Shown here: positions 15,253 to 23,707 of the stretch, in pieces
Layout of the letters: each line of letters starts with the position of its first letter
Position numbering within the stretch: position 1 is the stretch's first letter
DNA from: Bacillota bacterium
Lineage (GTDB): Bacteria; Bacillota; Clostridia; Tissierellales; Sedimentibacteraceae
Direction of reading: 5' to 3'
Assembly: GCA_023416855.1 (NCBI GenBank)
Contig: JAEZGU010000104.1
Location: 1 to 31,219, forward strand
DNA: 31,219 nt
Made by a program: the position numbers and the translations under genes
Notes under the pieces: generated by a model
What the model was told of the DNA's origin: nothing
The model's input: the letters and a program-made list of their open reading frames with translations, nothing else
Database searches by the model: none

Positions 15253-15804
15253 TTGAATCCAATTGAAGTTCATTACAAAAATAGTTTTGCAGCATTAAAA
15301 ATAGGCCACTATTTAAGCAATCAATTGAATAGAAATTCTGCAATTGTTTGTATTGGAACCGACAAATGCATTGTTGACAGCTTAGGACCTTTAACAGGTA
15401 CTTTGTTATCAAAAGCAAATTTAGGCATTGATATTTACGGGACACTTGAAAAACCTGTGCATGCTTTAAATATTAATGAATACATAAGAATAATAAAAAA
15501 GAAAAAATACGATAGAGTATTTGCCATAGATGCTTGTTTAAGCAGTAAGAAAAACCAAGGAATTATTGAGGTTAGAGACGGTCCAATAACTCCCGGGAAG
15601 GGTATAGGAAAAATGCTTCCTGAAATAGGGGACATTTCAATAATTGGGATTGTTGATTCCAGTGAAAAGGATTTTCATGAGTTGGTTCAAGATACACGCC
15701 TTTGTTTTATTTATGAGATGGCAGAAATAATTAGTGAAGGTATTTTAACATCGATGGTTATTGGAGACGGTATAGATTTACGTGAAGCATCCATGAGCTT
15801 GTAA
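15253..15804 (+). CDS. yyaC: YyaC-like spore protein (DUF1256, GPR-protease-like fold)
   Basis: 183 residues. The conserved block AIVCIGTDKCIVDSLGPLTG (near residues 32-51) and GTLEKPVHALN (near 65) identify the DUF1256/YyaC family, related in fold to the germination protease GPR and confined to endospore formers. Most members have the form GTDRxxGDSLGP; here the middle reads KCIV. The start is a TTG at 15253, since no ATG occurs in the first 100 residues. The site is unusual because its Shine-Dalgarno lies in the arm of a GC-rich hairpin. A terminator shared with the convergent ctpA follows. Confidence 0.85.
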   Translation: MNPIEVHYKNSFAALKIGHYLSNQLNRNSAIVCIGTDKCIVDSLGPLTGTLLSKANLGIDIYGTLEKPVHALNINEYIRIIKKKKYDRVFAIDACLSSKKNQGIIEVRDGPITPGKGIGKMLPEIGDISIIGIVDSSEKDFHELVQDTRLCFIYEMAEIISEGILTSMVIGDGIDLREASMSL

Positions 15805-15810
15805 GGCAAT

Positions 15811-15843
15811 AAAAAAGGGAGATTCGTCAGAGTCTCCCCTTTT
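15811..15843. terminator. Bidirectional terminator yyaC / ctpA
   Basis: AAAAAAGGGAGA pairs with TCTCCCCTTTT around a 10-base loop (one A-C mismatch). A- and T-tracts on the two sides allow it to work in both directions between convergent genes. Confidence 0.78.
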
Positions 15844-15858
15844 GCTGTTGAAATTTGT

Positions 15859-17229
15859 TTATTTCATTAAAGCTTTAACAGCTTCTTTTAGCTGTAAATC
15901 TTCAATTTTATCTTCAGCGTTGTTTATCAATGCGTTGTATAATGATTTTTGTGTTGCAATATCAATCGTTCCATATGAATATAAAGAGTTATCTTGTTGG
16001 AATTTCATAACTTGATTAAAGGACTTTTGATCATAAATTCCATCGGGTTCATCTACATCGTATCCTAAAGTTTTTAGTATCATTTCAGCTGCTAAAACAT
16101 CTAAGCTTACAGTTCCTAATACCGGTTTATTTACATTGCTGAATGATGGATATTTTGAAAAATCAATTACTTCATTTTCTACTATGATGTCCGGTGTGAT
16201 TCCTATTTTATGTACTGGTGTTCTGTTAACCGAAAAGTATTCTCCTGTTGTAAATTTTACTCCGCTGCCGCCCTTTAAAGGATATAGAGATTGTACAATA
16301 CCCTTGCCAAATGATTTAGTTCCAACTATTATACCTTCATTTTTGTATTTAACAGCGCCTGCAAATATTTCCGTTGCACTTGCACTTCCACCATTTATTA
16401 ATACTGCTATTTCATATTTCTGTTCCTTTAGTTTACTTTCATAAACATCTTCTACTCCTGTTGCATAATCAACATATAGTATTGGACCTTCTGTAACAAA
16501 TAGGTTTAACATGTCTACGGCTGCTTGTAATGTGCCTCCACCGTTGTTTCTCATGTCTATAACTATTTTCTTTACATTATTTTGGTCGAATATTGAAAGT
16601 TCATCCTTAACAAGTTTAACTGTGTTATCTGAAAATTCTGTAACCTTTAGATAGCCTATATTGTTATCCATGATTTTACCTTCAACAGAGCTTGTGTTAA
16701 TTTTAGCTCTTATGATTTCAAAATTCAAGATTTCTTCACCGCGGAGAATTCCTATTTTAACACTTGTCCCTTCTTCGCCCCTTATTAAAAGAGATGCTTG
16801 GGATGAAGTAACTCCTGTGATATCATAATCATCAACATATTTTATAATATCCCCTGCTTTTATTCCTGCTTTTAAAGCCGGCGAACCTGGTAGCGGAGTA
16901 ATTACTACAATTTGACCGTTAGAATCAATAATCTGAACTCCAATTCCGGTAAATTCTCCTGCTGTATCATCAAGCATCACATTATATTCCTTCGGTGTAT
17001 AGTAAACGCTGTAATCGTCTAATACGCTAAAAAATCCATCATATAAGCCTTCAAGAATTTCTTCTTGTCCTACTTCATACTGATAGTTTTCAGTAACAAA
17101 GTAAATTACATTTTTCAAAAATTCTAAATCTGTTTCAAATTTATCTTTGTTTATATTTTCTGCAAATGCAGAAGTAAATGAAGATAAAATTAATATAACA
17201 CACAATAACAAACTAATTTTTCTTTTCAT
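15859..17229 (-). CDS. ctpA: C-terminal processing protease, S41 family, with peptidoglycan-binding domain
   Basis: 456 residues from the ATG at 17229 (MKRKISLLLC), which has AGAGGTG upstream; the open frame runs further up, but without a start site. A signal peptide is probably cut after AFA (residue 23). A PDZ domain (about 92-175, with GSPALKAGIKAGDIIK) is followed by the S41 protease core. By alignment with CtpB the catalytic residues are S284 (NGGSASATEI), K309 (SFGKG) and Q313. A PG_binding_1-type domain closes the protein (about 380-450, ILKTLGYDVDEPDGIYD…). It acts outside the membrane, cutting exposed C-termini. It lies 68 bases downstream of the cyuA-like gene with its own promoter. 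Confidence 0.9.
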   Translation of the reverse strand: MKRKISLLLCVILILSSFTSAFAENINKDKFETDLEFLKNVIYFVTENYQYEVGQEEILEGLYDGFFSVLDDYSVYYTPKEYNVMLDDTAGEFTGIGVQIIDSNGQIVVITPLPGSPALKAGIKAGDIIKYVDDYDITGVTSSQASLLIRGEEGTSVKIGILRGEEILNFEIIRAKINTSSVEGKIMDNNIGYLKVTEFSDNTVKLVKDELSIFDQNNVKKIVIDMRNNGGGTLQAAVDMLNLFVTEGPILYVDYATGVEDVYESKLKEQKYEIAVLINGGSASATEIFAGAVKYKNEGIIVGTKSFGKGIVQSLYPLKGGSGVKFTTGEYFSVNRTPVHKIGITPDIIVENEVIDFSKYPSFSNVNKPVLGTVSLDVLAAEMILKTLGYDVDEPDGIYDQKSFNQVMKFQQDNSLYSYGTIDIATQKSLYNALINNAEDKIEDLQLKEAVKALMK

Positions 17230-17262
17230 ACTGCACCTCTTTACTATGTTAATATGGTATTT

Positions 17263-17291
17263 AGTATATTCCAAAATACGCAGACTGTAAA
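17263..17291 (-). promoter_or_regulatory. Promoter of ctpA
   Basis: On the minus strand: TTTACA (17291-17286), 17 bases, TATACT (17268-17263), 34 bases ahead of the ATG. Confidence 0.72.
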
Positions 17292-17297
17292 GATTAA

Positions 17298-18557
17298 TTA
17301 ACACTTGCTCATCATAACTTTTAAAATTTCATCATCTGTATTTTTCATACCTATGTTTGATACATGGGCTAAGTTTGCGATTGTTTTTTCAGGGGTATCT
17401 CCTAATATGCCATTATCATCAGGGATAAAAATATTTTTCAGAGCCATTTCTGAAGCATCAACAGCTGCATCAACAGATATTGAAAGTTTATAAGAACATC
17501 CTAATTTAGCACCGTCGCAAAGCATACCAGATATTCCTGCAACCATGTTGTTGATTGATCCCTTTATTTGATTAATATTTCCGTCAAGCAAGTATGTAAG
17601 TCCGGCAGCACAGCCTACACCGGCAGCAACACCGCAGCCACAAACCGGTGATAAGGAGCCTAAATGCACCTTGACAAATATTGTTACTAAGTGGCTTAAT
17701 GTAACTGCTCTGATTATTTTTTCTCTATCTATATTTTTTTCTTGTCCTATGAATGAGATTGGAATTATTGCTACAAGTCCATGATTTCCTGAACCTGCAC
17801 TACTCATAACAGGCAAAAGATAACCGGACATACGTGCTTCAGAAGCTGCAGCTGTATATGCCTTAGCCATTGAAAAAACATCCTTTGCACTGTTATAAAA
17901 ATAATTACCTAAACCAACACCGGTTTTTCCTGATAAACCGGCATCTGCAATTCTCATATTTAAATCTATTCCGTTTTGAATAAAATCTATATCTTTTAAT
18001 GGCGCTTCATTGGCGAACTTAATTAAACTATCAATATTATATTGCTTGATTTCATGTTTTATTTCAAAAGAACCTTCTATAGTTGCAGTATTATCAAGTA
18101 TAACTTTATCGTTTTTTGTTTCGCTGATTATATTTGTATGTGAGTGTCTTATTGTAACATAGGATTTATCTGTCTCACCAATTGCTTCAACCTTAATAAA
18201 CAGTCCTTGTACACTCTCAAGCTGTAAGCTGATAATGTTAGAATCAACTATTTTTAAGGCCTTGTCTATACTGTCATTATTTACATCCTTCAAAACCTCT
18301 AATTTGTATTCAGATTTACCGATAACTAAAGCTAAAGCTGCGGCAAAAATGATTCCATGTTCGTTTGTTCCCGGTATACCTACACTCATACCATTTTTAA
18401 TTATATTTTTATCTGCATATATATTTAATTGCTTTACTTCACTACCTAATATTTCCTTAGCCCTTGCAACTGCATACGCAACTGCTCCGGGTTCTGTGCA
18501 CCCTAATGCAGGTACAACCTGATTTTTTAATATATCTACTAATAGCTTATTATCCAT
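17298..18557 (-). CDS. cyuA: L-cysteine desulfidase-like protein (UPF0597/CyuA family)
   Basis: 419 residues from the ATG at 18557 with GGAGGTG upstream. Family marks are VVPALGCTEPGAVAYA (Cys20), SSAGSGNHGLVAIIPI near 262, and a cysteine group at C306, C308 and C316 (SPVCGCGVAAGVGC) with C347 and C354 further on. These cysteines probably hold an iron-sulfur cluster as in related serine dehydratases. Characterised members break cysteine to pyruvate, ammonia and sulfide. The substrate here is inferred. A -24/-12 promoter lies immediately upstream and a sigma-54 activator is divergent, so expression is probably switched on by a signal, perhaps cysteine or its breakdown products. Confidence 0.85.
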   Translation of the reverse strand: MDNKLLVDILKNQVVPALGCTEPGAVAYAVARAKEILGSEVKQLNIYADKNIIKNGMSVGIPGTNEHGIIFAAALALVIGKSEYKLEVLKDVNNDSIDKALKIVDSNIISLQLESVQGLFIKVEAIGETDKSYVTIRHSHTNIISETKNDKVILDNTATIEGSFEIKHEIKQYNIDSLIKFANEAPLKDIDFIQNGIDLNMRIADAGLSGKTGVGLGNYFYNSAKDVFSMAKAYTAAASEARMSGYLLPVMSSAGSGNHGLVAIIPISFIGQEKNIDREKIIRAVTLSHLVTIFVKVHLGSLSPVCGCGVAAGVGCAAGLTYLLDGNINQIKGSINNMVAGISGMLCDGAKLGCSYKLSISVDAAVDASEMALKNIFIPDDNGILGDTPEKTIANLAHVSNIGMKNTDDEILKVMMSKC

Positions 18558-18579
18558 ACCACACCTCCGCCTAAATACA

Positions 18580-18595
18580 TGCACATTTTGTGCCA
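18580..18595 (-). promoter_or_regulatory. Sigma-54 (-24/-12) promoter of the cyuA-like gene
   Basis: The minus strand reads TGGCACaaaatgTGCA, matching TGGCACgNNNNtTGCA with the invariant GG and GC at the right spacing and two mismatches at variable positions. The predicted start near 18569 abuts the ribosome site (18562-18568) of the gene. Confidence 0.8.
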
Positions 18596-18680
18596 ATAAA
18601 AGTATATTTATCATAGAAAACGATTGTCATGCAATTTGAGCGTTTAGGCGATTAATATATAATTTTATTCATAGTAATTA

Positions 18681-18696
18681 TTATCATAAATGATAA
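18681..18696. promoter_or_regulatory. Palindrome TTATCA-N4-TGATAA, site 1 (probable activator site)
   Basis: A perfect 16-bp palindrome (spacer TAAA) about 120 bases upstream of the predicted sigma-54 start at 18569. Confidence 0.65.
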
Positions 18697-18746
18697 ATTT
18701 TTATGGATGCACAATTAAAGTGGTTGAAATTTATTGATTGCAGATT

Positions 18747-18762
18747 TTATCATTTTTGAAAA
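18747..18762. promoter_or_regulatory. Palindrome TTATCA-N4-TGAaAA, site 2 (probable activator site)
   Basis: The same motif with one mismatch in the right arm, 66 bases from site 1 (centre to centre). Confidence 0.55.
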
Positions 18763-18766
18763 TAAT

Positions 18767-18782
18767 TTATCAAAAATGATAA
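18767..18782. promoter_or_regulatory. Palindrome TTATCA-N4-TGATAA, site 3 (probable activator site)
   Basis: A perfect copy, 20 bases (about two helical turns) from site 2. Sites 2 and 3 together also make a 15-bp inverted repeat at 18745-18784. Confidence 0.65.
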
Positions 18783-18820
18783 AAAACATACATTAATTTA
18801 TACAAAGTTCAATAAACCTT

Positions 18821-18849
18821 TTGTATAATTAGTAGAAATATATTATAAT
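18821..18849 (+). promoter_or_regulatory. Promoter of the sigma-54 activator gene
   Basis: TTGTAT at 18821-18826, 17 bases, TATAAT at 18844-18849, 51 bases before the ATG. Other TATAAT boxes at 18824 and 18855 make the exact start uncertain. Site 3 lies 40 bases upstream, so self-control is possible. Confidence 0.55.
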
Positions 18850-18900
18850 GTAGATATAATTTATAGGGCATATCCCGAAGATTTTTTGAAAGGACAAGTT

Positions 18901-20634
18901 ATGAGTAAGTTAAAGAGTATTAGTTCTGAGCTTTTGCATATAATAGATGCGCTACAAGCAGTTACTCATGTTGATATAACTATAGTAGACGAGCATTTGG
19001 ACAGGGTTGTTACAACTGTAAAAAGTCATATTGAAACAGGCAGGAAGGCGCCTGTTAATTCTGCATTTCATAATTGCATATTAACCGGAGAGCAGTATTT
19101 TATAGAGAATCCTAAGGAAAACCAAATGTGTATGAACTGTACTAACTCTAACGACTGCAAGGAATTAATAGAATTCTGTATTCCCATCAAATTTAACAAT
19201 GAAATTATAGGTGTATTGGGAATGTGTGCTTATGATGAAATAGCAAAGCAGAATCTTATTTTAAATAAAGAGAGTTATATGAATTTTGAAAGCAGATTAA
19301 GTGATTTGATTTCAACAATACTCAGTGAAAAAAATACTGCCAAGATGCTTGAATACAGATCATCAGAGCTGCTGACATTGATAAATTCATTAAACGATGG
19401 AATAATTGTAATTAACAATAATAAAGAAATAATAACTACCAATAAATATATAAATGAAAAGTTGAATTTAAGCGGTGATAACATGCCGAAAATTTGTGAA
19501 TTGTTGACTGAGAAGGTTTATAATCAGTTGATGGTTGATGATTTTAGTGGTGAAGTAGGACCTGTTAGGTTAAACGGCATGGAATTTATGATAAATGCCA
19601 ATCCCATTATTGTTAAGAATAACAATGAAGGTTATGTGCTATTGTTTTCTGATTTTAATAAAATGAAGGAATCAGTACTTGAATCTAACAGAAAAAAAGA
19701 CTTAATAACCTTTGAAGATATTGTTGGTGAAAGCGAAGCCTTGTTACAAGCAAGAAGGGAAGCAATACAGGTAGCAGAAAATGATGCTTCTGTTTTAATA
19801 TACGGAGAAACGGGTACAGGTAAGGAAATTTTTGCAAGAGCTATACATAACTTTAGCAGCAGAAAAAATAATGTGTTTATGGCAATAAACTGTGGTGCCA
19901 TCCCTGAAAGCTTAATTGAAAGTGAGCTTTTTGGATATGAGAAAGGTTCATTTACAGGAGCTAAAACATCAGGCAAAATAGGTAAGTTTGAAATTTGTAA
20001 GGATGGAACACTATTTCTTGATGAAATTGGTGATTTGCCGTTCTTAATGCAGGTTAAGTTAAATCGTGCGTTAGAAGAAAAAGAAATAGTAAGAGTTGGA
20101 GGAAGTGATCCAATAAAAGTTAATCCAAGGATTATTTCTGCAACCCATAAAAATTTAAGCTCTTTAGTTGATAGGAATTTGTTTAGGGATGATTTGTATT
20201 ATAGATTAAATGTTGTTCCAATACATTTACCACCACTTAGAGAGAGAGGTTATGATGTAATAATTTTATCAAGATATTTTTTGAATCATTTCTCAAAAAT
20301 TTACAATAAGGATATAAAGGGTTTTACATCAGAGGCGGAAATTCTACTTCTAAATTACAAATTTCCGGGTAATATTAGAGAGCTTAGAAATTTAATTGAA
20401 TATGCTGTTATATTTGAAGAAAACAATATGATAGGTAAAGATAGTATAAAAAAGAAAATAGGAACTGATGATAAAAATGAAAATGTTAGGTTAGCTGACT
20501 TAACTAAGCTATATGAAAAATCAGTTATTACAAACAAAATCACAATGTATGGAAATGATCTTGATGCAAAAAAGAAAGCTGCAAAACAGCTTGGAATAAG
20601 CATTGCTACATTGTATAGAAAGCTTGAAGAATAA
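18901..20634 (+). CDS. Sigma-54-dependent transcriptional activator (Cys-rich sensor, PAS, AAA+, Fis HTH)
   Basis: 577 residues from the ATG at 18901 with AAAGGA upstream. An N-terminal GAF/PAS-like sensor contains C77-x2-C80-x5-C86-x6-C93, a possible metal or iron-sulfur site. A PAS-like domain follows at about 155-260. The AAA+ domain has Walker A GETGTGKE near 302, the sigma-54 contact loop as GSFTGA near 349 (usually GAFTGA), and Walker B TLFLDEIGDL. The C-terminus (AAKQLGISIATLYRKLEE) is a Fis-type helix-turn-helix. It activates sigma-54 polymerase from distant sites. Its place opposite the cyuA-like gene, with palindromes between, makes that gene the probable target; this is inference. 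Confidence 0.9.
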   Translation: MSKLKSISSELLHIIDALQAVTHVDITIVDEHLDRVVTTVKSHIETGRKAPVNSAFHNCILTGEQYFIENPKENQMCMNCTNSNDCKELIEFCIPIKFNNEIIGVLGMCAYDEIAKQNLILNKESYMNFESRLSDLISTILSEKNTAKMLEYRSSELLTLINSLNDGIIVINNNKEIITTNKYINEKLNLSGDNMPKICELLTEKVYNQLMVDDFSGEVGPVRLNGMEFMINANPIIVKNNNEGYVLLFSDFNKMKESVLESNRKKDLITFEDIVGESEALLQARREAIQVAENDASVLIYGETGTGKEIFARAIHNFSSRKNNVFMAINCGAIPESLIESELFGYEKGSFTGAKTSGKIGKFEICKDGTLFLDEIGDLPFLMQVKLNRALEEKEIVRVGGSDPIKVNPRIISATHKNLSSLVDRNLFRDDLYYRLNVVPIHLPPLRERGYDVIILSRYFLNHFSKIYNKDIKGFTSEAEILLLNYKFPGNIRELRNLIEYAVIFEENNMIGKDSIKKKIGTDDKNENVRLADLTKLYEKSVITNKITMYGNDLDAKKKAAKQLGISIATLYRKLEE

Positions 20635-20643
20635 AATAAAATT

Positions 20644-20672
20644 TTGACTTTATATTATTTATAGGTTAAAAT
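20644..20672 (+). promoter_or_regulatory. Promoter of the yybS-gdpP-rplI-dnaB operon
   Basis: TTGACT at 20644-20649, 17 bases, TAAAAT at 20667-20672, 30 bases before the first ATG. No terminator is visible after the sigma-54 activator, so some read-through is possible. Confidence 0.6.
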
Positions 20673-20701
20673 AATATGATTAAATATAATACGAGGTATA
20701 G

Positions 20702-21676
20702 ATGAACAGAAATTATAAAACATCAAGTATAACAGAATCTGCAATGATTACAGGTATACTTGTTATTATAGCATATTTATCTTCTTTTTTTTCTGTAATA
20801 ATGTTCTTTTATCCAACTCCGGCTATAATTTTAGCTAAAAGAAAAGGATTAAAATTTGCAAGTTTGTCCTTAGTTGCATCAGATATTATTATTTCAATGC
20901 TTTTAGGGATTCAAACAGGCTTAGTATTTTTTATACTTTATACTCCACTGGCTATTGCTTTAGCATATGGTATATGTAAGGATAAGGATGCTAATAGAAC
21001 AATACTTTATGGAACTGCTTCTTATATGATTTCTTTTGTAATCCTTATATTTTTAATGGATTTAATTATTGGAGTTAATTTCTTGCAGCAGTTAAAGGAT
21101 ATTTATAGCGAAAGCTTAGATATGATGAGGGAAATGCTAAATAGTTACCCTGATGTTTTAGTTAATGACAGAATTGAAGAAATGAAAAAGACTATTGATG
21201 AAATAGGTCCAATGATGATTAGCACTATTTCAATTATGTTTCCAGCTGTGCTAATTGTGTCATCAGTTATAACTTCTTATGTTAATTATTTAGTAGCAAG
21301 TAAGTTTGCCGGAAGATTTAAAATAAAAATCAAAGCCCATGAAGGACTTGGTTATTTTTCATTCCCTAAAACATTTATGGTTGCAATGGCTGCTATGCTG
21401 TTAGTATCATATTTGATGAGCGCTTTGAACATTAATGTAAATGCTATTCAGATTAACTTATTCTTGATAATGTTCGCTGCTATGTATTTACAAGGTATTG
21501 CTTATATTAAAATGTATTTTATTAAAAGAAATTTAAGCAAAAATATGCAAACCCTTATGACTTTTATAGTAGTATTTTTGTCCTTATTTGTTTTTTCAGG
21601 AGTTTCTATATTGATAACTTTGTTAGGACTTGTTGATTTAACAATAGATTTGAGAAAGTTAAATAAAATTGTATAA
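20702..21676 (+). CDS. yybS: DUF2232/YybS-like membrane protein
   Basis: 324 residues with about eight hydrophobic segments and a soluble, charged loop near 130-165 (SESLDMMREMLNSYPDVLVND). It begins with an ATG at 20702 with GAGGT upstream. The family was named from Bacillus YybS, always next to gdpP and rplI, as here. The overall fold resembles small-substrate uptake components, but its role is unknown. The gap to gdpP is 21 bases, so the two are in one transcript. Confidence 0.82.
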   Translation: MNRNYKTSSITESAMITGILVIIAYLSSFFSVIMFFYPTPAIILAKRKGLKFASLSLVASDIIISMLLGIQTGLVFFILYTPLAIALAYGICKDKDANRTILYGTASYMISFVILIFLMDLIIGVNFLQQLKDIYSESLDMMREMLNSYPDVLVNDRIEEMKKTIDEIGPMMISTISIMFPAVLIVSSVITSYVNYLVASKFAGRFKIKIKAHEGLGYFSFPKTFMVAMAAMLLVSYLMSALNINVNAIQINLFLIMFAAMYLQGIAYIKMYFIKRNLSKNMQTLMTFIVVFLSLFVFSGVSILITLLGLVDLTIDLRKLNKIV

Positions 21677-21697
21677 TTTATTTATGGAGGTAATGTC

Positions 21698-23707
21698 TTG
21701 GAAAATAAAAGTACTCCTAAATTTTTAAAGGATGACAGTTTGATATACTTGACGGTATTAATAGTTTTAATTGTAATTTTCTTGATTGAGGGCATGTATA
21801 TATATGCTGGTATTGCAAGCTTAATTTTGATGGGAGCTGCAGGATTCGCTTTAAAAAGGCAGATACAAAGAGAAAAAGAACTTAAAAATTACATAATAAA
21901 TTATACAAAAAATATAGAAAACTTATCTGTAAATTCTTTTTATAATTCACCATTGCCTATTAGTATTATAAGTCCAATGGGTAAGATTTTTTGGTTTAAT
22001 AATAAATTTAAGGAACTGTTAGGTGAAGATACTGAAAATATTGAGTATATAAATGATTTTATACAGAGTTTTCCTTTAAAGTCTTTGGAAGACAGTAAAG
22101 ACGGAGTTTTAAACAATGTTGAAATAGATGAAACAGGAAAAACTTTTAATGTAATGTATTATAAGCTTGAGGAAGGAAGATTCGGAGAAGGTTTATCATA
22201 CGTTTGTTATTGGAATGAAAATACTGCATTTGCTAACTTAAAGCTTAAATATAACGATGAGAGACCAATTGTAAGTTTAATTCAAATAGATAATTATGAT
22301 GAAATATCTGAGAAGCTTGATAAAGGCGAAAAAGCGGCCATGACTGCTGAAGTGGAAAAAATATTAGACAGATATGCTTCAGAAATGAATGGTTTTGTGT
22401 TAAGATACGACACATCAAAATTTTTGATGATGTTTGAAAATAAGTTTTTGGATAATCTTGAGGCAAGCAAGTTTAGCATGTTAGAAGAAGTAAAAAGCCT
22501 TAACAGTGGAGCAGACTTTAGTTTTACACTTAGTATTGGAACCGGAGCATTAGCTAAAAACTTGACTCAGCTTATAGAGTATGCTAAGGGAGCATTAGAT
22601 GTGGCTCTTGGTAGAGGTGGAGACCAAGCAGTTGTAAAGAGAATGAACTCTGTTAAGTTTTACGGTGGAAAAAGCAAGGCTGTTGAAAAAAGAACTAAAG
22701 TTAAGGCAAGAATTATTTCTTATGCCTTGAGACAGATTATTGACCAAAGCTCTAATGTAATAATAATGGGTCATCGTGTAGGTGATATGGATAGCTTAGG
22801 TGCGTCAATAGGTCTTTATGCAATTGCAAAAAGCAGAGGAAAAAAATCATACATTGTTTTGAATAATATAAATTATGCTCTTAAGAATATGTATGAGAGA
22901 ATGAAAAAAGAAGAAAGTCACTATATTGAATCTTTAATTAGTACTGAAACTGCACTTAACTTAATAGATCAAAATACATTGATTGTTGTTTTAGATACTC
23001 ATAGACCAAGCTATACTGAAGCACCTGAACTATTAAGTAAGGTTGATAAAATAGTGTTGGTGGATCACCATAGAAGAAGTGAAGAATATATAGAAAATGC
23101 ATTGTTGGATTATATAGAACCATATGCATCTTCAACTTGTGAGTTGGTTTCAGAAATTGTGCAATATATGGAGGACCATATAAAGCTTACTAAATTTGAA
23201 GCTGATTCACTATTGGCAGGTATTGTTGTTGATACAAACTCATTTACGTTTAAAACAGGTGTAAGAACCTTTGAAGCCGCTTCATTTTTAAGAAGAAACG
23301 GTGCAGATACTACTGATGTCAAAGAGCTTTTTAATGAAAGCTTAGATTCAATGAAGAAGAAAACAGAAATTATTGAAAGATCTGAAATTATATTTGATGA
23401 TGTTGCTATATCATATATTGACGATATATCAGACAATGCAAATGTTATAGCTGCACAAAGTGCAGATGAGCTTTTAACTATTAAGGATGTTAAAATGAGC
23501 TTCGTACTTGTAAGGAATGAAGATTACATTAATATAAGCGCTCGCTCTTCAGGAACAGTCAATGTACAGGTAATTATGGAGAAAATTGGAGGAGGCGGCC
23601 ATCTGAACATGGCCGGTGCTCAAATTCCGACCTTGGACATGGAGGAAGCGAAAAAGAAACTTTACGAAGCAATCTCACATTATAAGAAGGAGAGTAAAAA
23701 TAAATGA
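21698..23707 (+). CDS. gdpP: Cyclic-di-AMP phosphodiesterase GdpP
   Basis: 669 residues, the usual length. Two membrane spans (about 17-52) are followed by a PAS-like domain (about 85-170), a degenerate GGDEF domain (about 185-330), then DHH and DHHA1 domains. DHH motifs are GHRVGDMDSLGA near 358, VLDTHRP near 432, VDHHRR near 456, and GGGGHLNMAGA near 630. The enzyme cuts c-di-AMP to pApA and so controls potassium and osmotic balance. The start is a TTG with GGAGG 7 bases upstream; no in-frame ATG fits better. Its stop overlaps the rplI start by four bases (ATGA). Confidence 0.93.
   Translation: MENKSTPKFLKDDSLIYLTVLIVLIVIFLIEGMYIYAGIASLILMGAAGFALKRQIQREKELKNYIINYTKNIENLSVNSFYNSPLPISIISPMGKIFWFNNKFKELLGEDTENIEYINDFIQSFPLKSLEDSKDGVLNNVEIDETGKTFNVMYYKLEEGRFGEGLSYVCYWNENTAFANLKLKYNDERPIVSLIQIDNYDEISEKLDKGEKAAMTAEVEKILDRYASEMNGFVLRYDTSKFLMMFENKFLDNLEASKFSMLEEVKSLNSGADFSFTLSIGTGALAKNLTQLIEYAKGALDVALGRGGDQAVVKRMNSVKFYGGKSKAVEKRTKVKARIISYALRQIIDQSSNVIIMGHRVGDMDSLGASIGLYAIAKSRGKKSYIVLNNINYALKNMYERMKKEESHYIESLISTETALNLIDQNTLIVVLDTHRPSYTEAPELLSKVDKIVLVDHHRRSEEYIENALLDYIEPYASSTCELVSEIVQYMEDHIKLTKFEADSLLAGIVVDTNSFTFKTGVRTFEAASFLRRNGADTTDVKELFNESLDSMKKKTEIIERSEIIFDDVAISYIDDISDNANVIAAQSADELLTIKDVKMSFVLVRNEDYINISARSSGTVNVQVIMEKIGGGGHLNMAGAQIPTLDMEEAKKKLYEAISHYKKESKNK

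Larger units (their letters stand above)
18558..18900. other. Divergent regulatory region cyuA / sigma-54 activator
   Basis: 343 bases with no gene. It contains the -24/-12 promoter, three related palindromes and the activator's own promoter, all listed separately. Confidence 0.75.
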
